Source: Channallabes apus
Lineage: Eukaryota > Chordata > Actinopteri > Siluriformes > Clariidae
NCBI GenBank assembly: GCA_030522415.1
Contig: CM060104.1
Span: forward strand, 26,822,825 to 26,886,824
Reading direction: 5' to 3'
DNA length: 64,000 nt
The first letter of the stretch is position 1. Each line of letters begins with the position of its first letter. A program made the translations under genes and the position numbers. Positions 21,735 through 31,819 of this stretch are shown here, one piece after another. The notes under the pieces are model-generated. The model did not search any database. It saw only the letters and a program-made list of their open reading frames with translations, and was not told the origin of the DNA.

Positions 21735-21802
21735 CCAGGAATTGAACCATGTTCCCTGGATTTGTGAGGCTACAGTGCTAACCACTAAGCCATCGTGCCG
21801 CC
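21735..21802 (-). mobile_element. Mermaid/DANA-like SINE head fragment
   Basis: GGAATTGAACCATGTTCCCT then GTGCTAACCACTAAGCCATC and GTGCCGCC is the antisense tRNA-like head only. It abuts the previous SINE. Confidence 0.75.
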
Positions 21803-22230
21803 AAAATACATCAGCGTTATCTTATAAAATAAATAGGTTTATCAGCCCTTGGGTGCCCCCTGCAGGCCTGGACCTCAAGCAACACCAGGGAGTGGTTTCC
21901 TTGAACTCACCAAAATTAACACCTTTACACCACCAGAGCAAAAAGGAGAAACGTAATCAAGGAATCACCTCTTTAGCAAATGCCACTAGTACAACTTCTT
22001 TCCAAACCTTTTTTATTGAGTTACTCAACTACCCAAATCCTTAACAACTCTTAACCAATGAACTTAACGTACAGCATTATTTTTAATACCACAGTCTACT
22101 TTTATAGTGCAGTTAAGATAACATTAAATAACTTCTTGGAATTCCCAAGCTTGTGGTCTAGTAGATGGTTGAAATCAAATGGTTAGAACTTGTTTGAATC
22201 CTCCTCTGACATCTCTGATATCTAAAGTAC
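21803..22230. other. No feature recognised
   Basis: No gene or element is recognised. Confidence 0.3.
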
Positions 22231-22400
22231 AGTGAAATTTTTTCTTCACATATCCACGCTTGTTAGGAAATTGGGGTCAGTGTGCAAGGTCAGGCATGAT
22301 GTGGAGTCTCGGGAGCAGAGAGGATTAACGGCCTTGCTTAAGGTTCCACACTGACAGCTTGAATTTGTGACCTTCTGCTCTGCAGCCGACTGAGCTGTTA
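22231..22400 (-). mobile_element. tRNA-derived SINE, AATTTCACTGTGCT-tail family
   Basis: Antisense relative of the copy at 53922-54152. Shared parts are AGTGAAATTTTTTCTTC, GGGGTCAGTGTGCAAGGTC, GGAGCAGAGAGGATTAACGG and the head with GACCTTCTGCTCTGCAG and GAGCTGTTACTC. Confidence 0.75.
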
Positions 22401-22721
22401 CTCATTATTTAAGCCTGTGTTTTGGATGTGGATGGATGGACTTGTACAAGTGTCAAGGATCTAGCTACTGGGGGAAAAAATAAAAACATTTTAGTGCACA
22501 AAATGAATCGCAGCAGATTTTTGCAACTTTTACGGTCATGGGTTATTTTGTTTTTCTTTTTAGAAAAATTCTGCACACGACACCATATTGTATGTCTGCC
22601 AAGGGATATAGAAATTATATCTCATAGTCCTACTTACAATGCCAATTGCACTTTCAGCAAGAACACACAACTGATAGCAACAACAATTTGTCTCTGTAGT
22701 AACTTAGGGCATTTTCATATT

Positions 22722-22782
22722 TAGCTCCAAAGCTTTGGAATAGCCTTCCAGACAGTGTTCGGGGAGCAGACACGGTTTCTCA
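22722..22782 (+). mobile_element. L2 fragment left of the Rex1 insertion
   Basis: Encodes the L2 C-terminal PKLWNSLPDSVRGADTVSQ-like segment, which continues after the Rex1 insertion at 26186 (FKSRLKTHLFNL). The upstream part of this L2 is missing. The stretch before it (22400-22720) holds nothing recognised. Confidence 0.85.
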
Positions 22783-23163
22783 AATTCAAATTCAAATTTT
22801 ATTAGTCACATACACAATCATACACAGTATAATATGCAGTGAAATGCTTTTATACGACCGCCAGTGACCTTAAAAAAAAAAAAGAAAATAAGAAAATAAA
22901 ATCTTGTACGTAAAATAAATAATCAATAAAAAGGAAATACTAAAGAAATAATTTTAACTAGTAAAATTTGTAAAATTAACTGTGCATAAGGGCATAATAA
23001 AATATTGCAAAAATATAGAAATATGGTATTAAAGTGTCAGTGGTTGTGCAAATATGCATGAAAGGTGACATGTGCAATTGTCCAGATGTATGAGTATTTA
23101 GTGCAAGTGTGTATGAATGTGTCCATGATTGTCCAGTCAGTGTTGTGAGCTTAACAGATGTTA

Positions 23164-24975
23164 TTAGTCCTGTGTGGAGGTGTGATTGAGAGACCTTATC
23201 GCCTGCGGGAAGAAGCTCCTCCTCAGCCTCTCTGTGTTGGCCTTTAGGGAGCGGAATCTCTTCCCAGACTGCAACAAAGAGAACAGTCCATTACTGGGGT
23301 GACTGAGGTCCTTCATGATCTTCCTGGCCTTAGTCCAGCACCGCTTGCTGTAGATGGAGTGCAGGTCAGGGAGCTCAGTGCGGATGATGCGTTCGGCTGA
23401 TCGCACCACCCTCTGTAGAGCTCGTCTGTCCTGCATGGTGCTGTTCCCGAACCAGGTCGTGATGTTTCCCATCAGGATGCTCTCTATGGTGCAGGAGTAG
23501 AAGTTCCTGAGCACCTTGGAGGGCAGTCTAAAGTCTCTCAAGCGTCTGAGGTGGTAGAGACGCTGCCGGGCTTTTTTCACCACGGTGTTGATGTGACAGG
23601 ACCATGATAGGTCCTGCGTGATGTGAACACCGAGGTATCTGAAGCTGTCCACTCTCTCCACTGGGCTCCTGTTGATGACGGAGGTCTGGTAGTTCCGCTC
23701 CTGCTTTGTACTAAAGTCCACTATCAGCTCCTTTGTCTTACTGACGTTCAGGAGGAGATTGTTCCTCTGGCACCAGTTCTCCAGATTTCCAATCTCCTCT
23801 AGGTAGTCCGACTCATCATTGTTGGTGATCAGTCCGACCACGACGGTGTCGTCAGCAAACTTGATGATGGAGGTGGAGTTGGTAGTGGCCACGCAGTCGT
23901 GGGTGTACAAAGAGTACAGCAGGGGGCTCAGAACACAACCCTGGGGGGCTCCAGTGCTGAGAGTGAGTGTAGCTGAGACATGTCCGCCCATCCTTACTGC
24001 CTGTGGTCTGCCAGTCAGAAAATTGGAGATCCACTGACATATAGATGAGCTCAGTCCCAGGTGCTCCAGCTTGGTGGTGAGTGTGGAAGGAATTATTGAG
24101 TTAAAAGCAGAGCTGTAGTCGATGAAGAGCATTTTAACATAATTCCCTTTCCTAGTGTCCAGGTGAGTGAGTGGTGTGTGGAGGAGATGAGAGATTGCAT
24201 CGTCTGTGGAGCGGTTCTGACGGTATGCAGACTGTAGTGGGTCCAGTGAGTCGGGTAGTGAAGAAATGATGAAGTCTCTGATAAGGCGTTCAAAGCACTT
24301 CATCACTACTGAGGTGAGAGCTACAGGGCGATAGTCATTGAGAGAAGCAGGATGTGGTTTCTTTGGAACAGGAACAATAATGGACTCTTTGAAGCATGTG
24401 GGGATCACCGACTGAGATAAAGAGATGTTGAATATCTCAGTGAACACAGGTGCTAGCTGGTCTGCGCAGGCTCTGAGAATACGACCTGAGATGCCGTCTG
24501 GTCCTGCTGCTTTCCTGGTGTTCACTCTCTTGAAGGCTCTCCTCACGTCGTGCTCGGAGATGATGAGCGCGTTCCCGGTGCTGACTGTGTCTTCCAGTCT
24601 GCAGCCGTTAGCGCCGCTAGCATTAGCGCCGTTAGCATTAGCGCCGTTAGCATTAGCATTGCTAGCGTCTTTAGCTGCAGCCTCGAAGCGAGCGTAAAAT
24701 GTGTTCAGCTCGTCTGCCAGAGTCGCGTCCGCGTTCGTCATACCGGATGTTGGTGCTTTGTAGTCCGTTATTGTTCTCAGTCCCTGCCACAGGCTCCTAG
24801 AGTCACTCTGTTGAAGCTGTGACTCTAGTTTTCTCCCGTAGCGCTGCTTCGCCTCTTTCACCGCCTTCCGGACGTTATATGACGCAGCCTTGTACGGTTC
24901 CATGTCCCCCGACGCAAGTCCCGTGTTGTAGGCAGCTGTGCGAGATCTCAGAGCGTCGCGGATGGTTTTATCCAC
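23164..24975 (-). CDS. Rex1 reverse transcriptase part, 603 codons
   Basis: Reverse transcriptase that would copy Rex1 RNA at the nicked target. Motifs by residue: NDYRPVALTS at 213-222, catalytic D286 in LFIDYSSAFN, GAPQGCVLSPLLYSLYTHD from 342, and FADD at 373-376 giving D375 and D376. The C-terminal block has SFRYLGVHI, the CTIESIL segment, RALQRVVRSAERI and the ending FRSLKANTERLRRSFFPQAI, all typical of Rex1. Residues about 106-124 are a small NANGANANGANA-like run encoded by a 15-bp micro-repeat (24597-24663). The ATG taken here is internal to the true polyprotein, because the frame continues upstream into the endonuclease only through a frameshift. Otherwise it has no internal stop. 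Confidence 0.88.
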   Translation of the reverse strand: MDKTIRDALRSRTAAYNTGLASGDMEPYKAASYNVRKAVKEAKQRYGRKLESQLQQSDSRSLWQGLRTITDYKAPTSGMTNADATLADELNTFYARFEAAAKDASNANANGANANGANASGANGCRLEDTVSTGNALIISEHDVRRAFKRVNTRKAAGPDGISGRILRACADQLAPVFTEIFNISLSQSVIPTCFKESIIVPVPKKPHPASLNDYRPVALTSVVMKCFERLIRDFIISSLPDSLDPLQSAYRQNRSTDDAISHLLHTPLTHLDTRKGNYVKMLFIDYSSAFNSIIPSTLTTKLEHLGLSSSICQWISNFLTGRPQAVRMGGHVSATLTLSTGAPQGCVLSPLLYSLYTHDCVATTNSTSIIKFADDTVVVGLITNNDESDYLEEIGNLENWCQRNNLLLNVSKTKELIVDFSTKQERNYQTSVINRSPVERVDSFRYLGVHITQDLSWSCHINTVVKKARQRLYHLRRLRDFRLPSKVLRNFYSCTIESILMGNITTWFGNSTMQDRRALQRVVRSAERIIRTELPDLHSIYSKRCWTKARKIMKDLSHPSNGLFSLLQSGKRFRSLKANTERLRRSFFPQAIRSLNHTSTQD

Positions 24976-25910
24976 CCACGCTTCTGGTTGGGAAACGTTC
25001 TGATAGTCTTTTTCTCTACCGTATCGTCTGCCAGCTTTTCAATAAATCCCACAACCGCTTCCGTAAACACGCTGACGTCATCATCGGAGCTGTTTCTAAA
25101 CATGTCCCAGTCTGCGTCATCGAGTGCGTCCTGTAACGCGGCCACCGATTGGTCCGTCCAGCGCGCGACCTCCCTCAGGACCGGAACTTCCTGTTTCAGC
25201 CTTTGTTTATATTTTGGCATGAGGAAAATGGCGGCGTGGTCGGATTTACCAAACGCTGGACGAGATTGTGCCTTGTAACCGTCTTTGACCGTGGTATAAC
25301 AATGGTCCAGTGTCCTTTCGCCCCTGGTGGGGCAGGTGATGTGCTGATAAAAGTTCGGCGCTGCGCGTTTGAGGTTGGCACTATTAAAATCCCCCGCCAC
25401 AATGAGCGCAGCGTCCCGGTGTTGTGTCTGGTGCTGTGTGAGCACCTCATGCAGCTCGCATAAGGCAGTTTCAGTGTCCGCTTGTGGAGGAATGTAAACG
25501 GCGCTGATTATGACCGATGTGAACTCCCGTGGAAGATAAAATGGACGACACATGATGGACAGTAGTTCCAGGTTTGGTGTGCAGGAGCGTGTAAGAGGAA
25601 CAACGCTCGCGCTGTTGCACCAGCTGTTGTTCACCATTAAGCACACGCCGCCTCCCCTTGACTTCCCCGAGTCCCGCGTCCTATCCATGCGGTGAACCGA
25701 GAAGAACTCGGCCGGCTGTATGGCGTGGTCTGGCACCGCTGGGTTCAGCCATGTCTCGGTGAAGCAGAGGAGATTGCAGTCCCGAATGTCTCTCTGGAAC
25801 TTTATCCTGGCCCTGAGGTCATCCAGTTTGTTGTCCAGTGACTGGACGTTGGCGAGCAGGATGCTAGGCAGAGGTGTGCGGTGTGCACGGGCTCGGAGCC
25901 GGTTCCTCAC
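24948..25910 (-). CDS. Rex1 endonuclease part, 320 codons, ends by frameshift
   Basis: Apurinic-type endonuclease domain that would nick the target site. Motifs by residue: LLANVQSLDNK with N21, FTETW with E52 at 50-54, SAVYIPP at 136-142, GDFN at 173-176, LDH at 201-203 and SDH at 223-225. All catalytic positions expected for the family are present. The last 13 or so residues are out-of-frame sequence after a slip at the five-base A/T run at 25009-25013; the reverse transcriptase frame continues in a different phase and overlaps this one by 28 bases. The start ATG lies 5' of a basic arginine-rich stretch (RNRLRARAHR). The upstream GC-rich DNA to 26185 is the leader. Confidence 0.88.
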   Translation of the reverse strand: MRNRLRARAHRTPLPSILLANVQSLDNKLDDLRARIKFQRDIRDCNLLCFTETWLNPAVPDHAIQPAEFFSVHRMDRTRDSGKSRGGGVCLMVNNSWCNSASVVPLTRSCTPNLELLSIMCRPFYLPREFTSVIISAVYIPPQADTETALCELHEVLTQHQTQHRDAALIVAGDFNSANLKRAAPNFYQHITCPTRGERTLDHCYTTVKDGYKAQSRPAFGKSDHAAIFLMPKYKQRLKQEVPVLREVARWTDQSVAALQDALDDADWDMFRNSSDDDVSVFTEAVVGFIEKLADDTVEKKTIRTFPNQKRGWIKPSATL

Positions 25911-26185
25911 GCCAGCTCGTTTCCCTCGGGTCCGTCGCTTCGCGTCGCGTCCATTGTTCTCCCTCAGGATCTCACTCGGCCAGCTCGGATCCGGAGTTAA
26001 AACCGTCGAATTGTGAGTACATTGTATACCAATAGAAACAAGAGTGTCTCTATCATACCTAATGTACTCAATGGTGGTGATTTTGCCGATTTTAAAACGC
26101 TGAAAACTAACTTAAAAAACAAAAACAAAGAAAAGGTGGTCGGAGCAGTCGTGACGGCAGCCGACCTCACCGGCGCCATCTTGTA

Positions 26186-26908
26186 TTCTCAGTTCAAAAG
26201 TAGACTCAAGACGCATCTTTTTAATCTGGCATACACATAACTCATCCCATAATCTCATACTCCAGTACATCTATCCTGAATGGCAACTACGCTAATTCTC
26301 TCCATCTGTTCTGTATTTCTCTACCCATCCCGAGGCATCAGGAGATTTTGCCAGCTTCAGTAGACAAAGGCCGACCCTGCGAGGTTCCTGAGGCGTCCAG
26401 AGAAGGAGCAGCTCCAGCTGGATTCAGCTTTATGATGGTTGGAGCTACACATGCTGCTCCTGTGCTTCCAGTGATCCAGACCTCATCTGCCGTCTGCACC
26501 TACTGACTCGTCCCTATGCTGAACTGGTCTTCATGTCAATTTAAATAATTTTCTGTCATATTGCATTTTCACCTGCACAACACACATGACATTATCATTT
26601 CTATCTGTTATCACCCAGATGAGGATGGGTTCCCTGTTGAGTCTGGTTCCTCTCAAGGTTTCTTCCTAATGCCATCTCAGGGAGTTTTTCCTTGCCACCA
26701 TCGCCGTCACCCTTGGCTTGCTCATCAGAGAAATTTCATTCATCATTCATTCATCTCATTATTAACTAAACACATTTTTCTCACACATACACACTTCCAA
26801 TTATTTTCTTTTCTAACAAAATCTTTTTCATTTTTTGTGAAGCTGCTTTGAGACAATGACCATTGTTAAAAGCGCTATATAAATAAAATTTAATTGAATT
26901 TAATTGAA
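26186..26908 (+). mobile_element. L2 3' end right of the Rex1 insertion
   Basis: Continues the L2 C-terminus (FKSRLKTHLFNLAYT then stop near 26240). The 3' untranslated region has GGATGGGTTCCCTGTTGAGT, GGTTCCTCTCAAGGTTTCTT, GCCATCTCAGGGAGTTTTTC and the end AAAAGCGCTATATAAATAAA followed by TTTAATTGAATT repeats. It is the same 3' family as at 10420-10620. Confidence 0.88.
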
Positions 26909-26945
26909 TTAACTGCTTTTACAGTAAGTTGTGCTTCAAACATAA

Positions 26946-27070
26946 GGCTGTATCCCAAATCCCTCTCTAACCCCTGATCAAGGGCACTACTTAGTGTTTG
27001 GAATGAGGGATTCTAACCTACACCCTAAATAGTGCACTAGCTTTTCATTTAGCATTATTTGGGATTCAAC
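26946..27070. mobile_element. MITE-like element with ATCCCAAAT inverted ends
   Basis: ATCCCAAAT at 26952-26960 and ATTTGGGAT at 27057-27065 form inverted ends. The interior (GGGCACTACTTAG, TAGTGCACTAGC) also resembles a common fish MITE by recall. Confidence 0.6.
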
Positions 27071-28830
27071 CCCAAAACAGTTAGTTATCTATTAATTTAA
27101 ACACTTGAATTGTCAGTGTTAGTTAACATCACCTGCACACCATTATATAAAGCTACATTTATAGTAGCCTAATTTCAGGTATCAGTGTTTCTCCCATGGG
27201 CTTTTGTAACTGATGGCAACTCACAGAAACAGATTAGTTCTTAAACAAAATAGTTGCATTGGATTGAGAAATCTATACTTGTTTAGTCCTGTATAGTTTT
27301 TCACTGGATCAGCCTCTTCTGTAAGTGCGCAATTAGACATGCTGCCATACACAGTAACCCATAATCAGGAAATTTTTCGATGGCAAATTGTTCTGGATGT
27401 GATGTACTGCCTAATCGACTCGGTGAGAACAGTGGCAATGTACAGCACTTAGTGATGGATCTGGTACTAAGTGGTGAGAATCCATGCTTGGAGTGCTGTA
27501 CTGTAGCTTCCCCTGGGTAAACACGGTGACAAATTGTTTGCTCTGCAGTTGGGACTCAGGGGAGTAGTCTGGAAACACCGGGACAACCATGCCAAGCAGC
27601 AGCATGACTAGTGTGGCATTCAAGGTACAAGACTCTGAATGGGTTAAGTCTTTTTTTTTTCTGGAATTGACCTCAGGATCTGGGGAATCGACAGGATAAG
27701 AGCTTTCTAAAGAAGACCTGATTAAGATCTTGTTCCACCTGGACCTAATTATCCTACAGTGTACTCGATGTCCTTCTGCCTGATTAGTGAGCTACAAGTA
27801 AAGAATAAACACAATGTTTGTGATGCAACAAAGTTACTCTTACGACCCCAAGGTTGATTATTTTCATTATCAACTGAAGGACATGCTTATTTTACAGCTT
27901 ATCCCTCAGTGATTGTTTCCTCACAGACAAGTACCATTTTCTTTTATGTTTATAAAGGTCCCATATTTTCATATTTCTGTAACAAGTTAATACAAGTCGC
28001 AGAGCTTCACTAAAGTGTGTGTTTTAAATCTCCAGCTTAAGGATTTTATCTCAGATCCCCATTTAGTTAATTTTCCCTCCTTCACAGTGTTTATGTACCC
28101 GAGCTACTGCTGAGCCATGCTCTACTAGACAACAGCAGACGTACGCAACAAGCCAACAGAGGGACTCTTGTGATGTCACATCGAATCAGTTAAAAACACA
28201 AATAAAAAAAGAACAAAAATGAAGATTGTTTTTCTCTTAATATTTTTTGTTTGTACACACACATGCATCAAGCCTGAGATCCCAGGCCTGTACCTTTACA
28301 TACCAGCATAAGGTTGTGCCGCCTACATACTGTAGGGAGCCTACGGAATGAGCGAGGAGCGATAATAGATTTGGGTGGACACCCATCACAGACGCACGCC
28401 GTGACAGTCATGTTATCGAAAAACTGCAAACAAAAAAAGAAAAAATATTACAGGTTTAATTCTGACTGTTACAAAGCACTGAAACTGGAGACTCCTTCCT
28501 TAAATGTTAATGTTATATTGATGCCCCTTTATTTTTCATATTTTGGTTCCAAAGAGAAAACAAACAAAAAAAACATCTAACTTAAGGCCTGACTCGGTGA
28601 GAAACAGGTACTGTACAGATGATGACAGATGATCAGGCGGTGATCAGTTTACTGCTGATGCTGAATGCTGAGTGGTTGAAATAAACGAGAGGGGAAATGA
28701 GGTCGCTGCTGAGGTTCTTACATAAACAACCAGTTTTTAAATTGTATCTTTAGGCAGTTTACAACCTGTCACAGTAAAACATTAGTTTGGATTTCTTTCA
28801 TTTAATTCAGATCATTTAATTTAATTGAAT
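27071..28830. other. No gene recognised
   Basis: Low-repeat, AT-rich sequence. Open frames here (27411-27623, 28314-28580) show no known motif. Three TACTGTA heptamers occur (27499, 28328, 28609). Confidence 0.3.
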
Positions 28831-28842
28831 GTGAAGAAATTA

Positions 28843-29167
28843 GGGCAGCACAGTGGTGTAGTGGTTAGCACTGTCACCTTGCACCTCCAGGGTCTGGGTT
28901 CGATTCCCAGCCAGGCTCGATGTTCTCCCTGCGCTTGGCGTGTTTCCTCCAGATACTTCCGTTTCCTCCCACAGTCCAAAGATATGCAGGTTAGCCTAAT
29001 TGGCGTCCTCAAATTGCCCGTAGTGTGTGAATGAGTGTGTGTGTGCCCTGCGATAGATTGGCACCCTATCCAGGGTGTACCCTGCCTCGTGCTCTAAGCC
29101 TCCTGGGATAGGCTCCACATACCGCGCAACCCTGAATACAGGATCCAGCGGTATAGAAGATGAGTGA
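28843..29167 (+). mobile_element. Full-length Mermaid/DANA-like SINE with 12-bp target duplication
   Basis: Sense copy. The head GGGCAGCACAGTGGTGTAGT and GGTTAGCAC is box A-like; GGGTTCGATTCCC is a clear box B, so RNA polymerase III could initiate here. The body has CCTCCCACAGTCCAAAGATA and GATAGATTGGCACCCTATCC; the tail is AGCGGTATAGAAGATGAGTG. GTGAAGAAATTA occurs on both sides (28831-28842 and 29168-29179) as a perfect target duplication. Confidence 0.93.
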
Positions 29168-29179
29168 GTGAAGAAATTA

Positions 29180-29927
29180 CATGGTGGAGGTCACAGGATG
29201 GTCAAGGCGTTTGCACAGGACTGTACAATAAGTTATTTAATTGAAGCTTGTGACCTGTCGCTGGTATAACACTAATAAAATACCTAGATGGCTTGATATA
29301 ATTGGATTGGAGAGGTACAGTATAGCAGTGTAGGATGCAGTCTCAATGAGGTGACTCTTCTTCCTCTTCAGGTCATGTACAATTAATGTGACAGAAGCAA
29401 CCTGTAGGCATTTAGAGGCTTTTTCTATCAAATGCACAAACTGAAAAGGAATGTTTACTGCAGAAAAAAAAAACGTTAACATGTGACCTTGTTTTTAAGA
29501 ATGTAATATCATGGTTAATAGTAAGTTGTAGCAATTAAACCGAAGCCGAAGCCTTTTCATGTATAATTACACTTCATGTTCGCTAGCAGCAGCTTCAAAC
29601 TTCACTCTGACCTCGTCTCTCTTACTCTCCGCTAAAACTCATTACCTTGGAATTGTTGAAAATGGAGATCATTGTCTCCGGTGGAGCGCGCTAAAGTCGC
29701 GGCCTGCACCAGGCCTTCCCTCTAACACGTGGTTCTGTGACCTCATCTAAAGCAAGAACGTAATCAAGGGCCGAGAGACGAGAGGTCAATGCAATTAAAA
29801 TATTTCTTCTGCAACAGAGACAAGTTCAAAACTCAAATTCCTCATGAATTCAATACAATTAGGAAAAGCGTCAGGTTTAGTGTGTGAGACATCCGGAGAA
29901 AAACATTAGGACAGGGGAAAGAGTGTT

Positions 29928-29958
<31 letters not shown>

Positions 29959-30080
29959 GGCATAAAAAGGTGAGTCCAATTAGAGCAGAAAATACTGAGT
30001 GATTCTGACAAGATGATTCCATCTCAGTCTGAGAAGCCAATTATAGCATCCAGCACCACACCCTGCACGTGAGGACTGAG

Positions 30081-30127
<47 letters not shown>

Positions 30128-30184
30128 CCATGTCTTCTGTCTGAAGTTCTGTTAGATAAATCTTCTCTTTCATATCACCCTTAG

Positions 30185-30219
<35 letters not shown>

Positions 30220-30324
30220 CTTTTCAGGCCTCACTGACATGAATGTTTGCATTGTTACCAAAGCAATTATAAAATATTGATTATAATATACAGTATATAA
30301 CTATTTAAATTTATAAATATACAG
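29180..30324. other. No gene; simple repeats
   Basis: No gene is recognised. It contains GA (29929-29955), GT (30082-30125) and TC (30190-30214) microsatellites. The 29570-29760 stretch is GC-richer and repeat-free. Confidence 0.4.
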
Positions 30325-30335
30325 GATATAAACAT

Positions 30336-30693
30336 TCATTCATTAATTCATCTTCTATACCACTTTATCCTGTGTTCAGGGTCGTGGGGACCTGGAGCCT
30401 ATCCCAGGAGACTCTGGGCACTAGGCAGGGTACACCCTGGACAGTGTGCCAATCCATCGCAGAGCACACACACACACTCATTCACACACAATGGTCAATT
30501 TGGGAACGCCAATTAGCCTAATCCTCATGTCTTTGGGAGGAAACCGGAGTACCCGGAGGAAACCCACCAAGCACGGGGAGAACATGCAAACTCCATGCAC
30601 ACAGAGACGGGAATCAAACCTGGCCGGGGAATCGAACCCGGACCCTGGAGGTGCAAGGCAACAGTGCTAACCACTACACCACCGCGCCGCCCT
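30336..30693 (-). mobile_element. Full-length Mermaid/DANA-like SINE with 11-bp target duplication
   Basis: Antisense copy from the ATTCATTAATTCATCTTCTA tail to the head (GGGGAATCGAACCCGGACC, CTAACCACTACACCACCGCG). GATATAAACAT is found at 30325-30335 and 30694-30704, a perfect target duplication. A box B-like TCGAACC is well preserved; a second GGGAATCAAACCTGG sits beside it. Confidence 0.94.
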
Positions 30694-30704
30694 GATATAA
30701 ACAT

Positions 30705-31066
30705 GATAACATTAAATATAAACAACAAAATAAACCACCAACAACAACTATTAGGTATAAGTATCTGAACAATGGTGATGTTAAATTGTAGTTAGTTGGG
30801 GTGAGAGACATTCAGGGTTTGTGCATGCTGTCTCACACCGTGTCTCATGTTGTGTCTCACTGTCTTTCTTTCTCACACACTCTGTAGTGGAACCTTCTCC
30901 TAAAATTATTCAGATTTTTCCACCTTCTGTTTTATTTGGGATGATTTGGGATTTTGTGTGTGATGATTTCAGTGACGGTGTTCCTTATATTTAGATTTTT
31001 TTGACAGTGGAGGAAGAAGAGCAGCTCCGTCTCAACCTCACCGCTTGTATACCGAGCAGCAGAGGT
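30705..31066. other. No feature recognised
   Basis: No gene or element is recognised. Confidence 0.3.
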
Positions 31067-31441
31067 GGAAAGAGTCATACAATTTCGTACTTAAGTAAAA
31101 GTACTGTTACTTTAGTGAATTTTTACTGAAGTACAAGTAAAGTTTGTTGTGCTTGAAATCAAAGTGTTCGCTTAAATATGACCAGGGGTTTGATCATAAG
31201 AATTTGTTGGCGTTTCACTTCCAGCTGTGTCTGTATCACTGGCATCTGATCTGTCCGTCTCCATCGTTCCTGTGAATTTAACACGTTATTTTTCATTTTC
31301 ATTCATTTATTTTTTACTCAGTAGCGAATATGAATTAAAATGTAGTGAAGTACAAAACTTTAAACAAAACATACTTAAGTTAAAGTAAAATTACTGATTT
31401 TAAAAACTACTTTAAAAAGTAGAAATACGCAAAAGTTCTGC
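31067..31441 (+). mobile_element. hAT-like MITE
   Basis: Begins CAGAGGTGGAAAGAGTCATA followed by CGTACTTAAGTAAAAGTACT, and ends with AAGTACAAAACTTTAAAC... and TACGCAAAAGTTCTGCC. This opening with repeated AAGTA/TACTT words is a familiar fish hAT-type repeat, by recall. The right terminus is eroded. Confidence 0.6.
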
Positions 31442-31577
31442 CATTTACCTTTTTCGCTCTCTTCATTTTTTCTCTCTCTTTCTCTTAGTTTCTGTCCCTC
31501 TTTCTTTCTCCTTGTCTTTTACTTTTTCTTTTCTTGTGCTTCTCTGTCTACCATTTGCCCTCATTTTGTTCTTTACC

Positions 31578-31582
<5 letters not shown>

Positions 31583-31612
<30 letters not shown>
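31583..31612. repeat. (TC)n microsatellite
   Basis: Perfect TC run in a pyrimidine-rich region. Confidence 0.95.
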
Positions 31613-31615
<3 letters not shown>

Positions 31616-31819
31616 GCAGCAGTGCTTGTTAAACTCCTCAGCTCGCAGAGACCCTCACGCTGAGACTTTAGCAGCAGGTCTATCCTGTGCTCTTTGCTCA
31701 GTAATATGGCTGATGTCTAACAAGCTCCGAGCCCTGAGGATATCCCGCTGGTGCAAAGACCTGAGCAAGAAGCCAGAACAAAAGTCACGAGGCTTCAGCC
31801 ATCACACATACTGTATATA

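Larger units (their letters stand above)
22783..26185 (-). mobile_element. Rex1 LINE, almost complete, nested in an L2
   Basis: Minus-strand Rex1-type non-LTR retrotransposon. The 3' end is at the left, starting AAATTCAAATTCAAATTTTA on the plus strand. The 5' end is near 26185 and reads, in element sense, CAAGATGGCGCCGGTGAGG, typical of fish Rex1/CR1 starts by recall. It interrupts an L2, and TTCTCA at 22777-22782 and at 26186-26191 looks like a short target duplication. Endonuclease and reverse transcriptase frames are both long and clean but sit in different frames, separated by a single-base slip near an A run at 25009-25013. Apart from that one break the coding part looks complete, so it is a recent copy. 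Confidence 0.9.
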
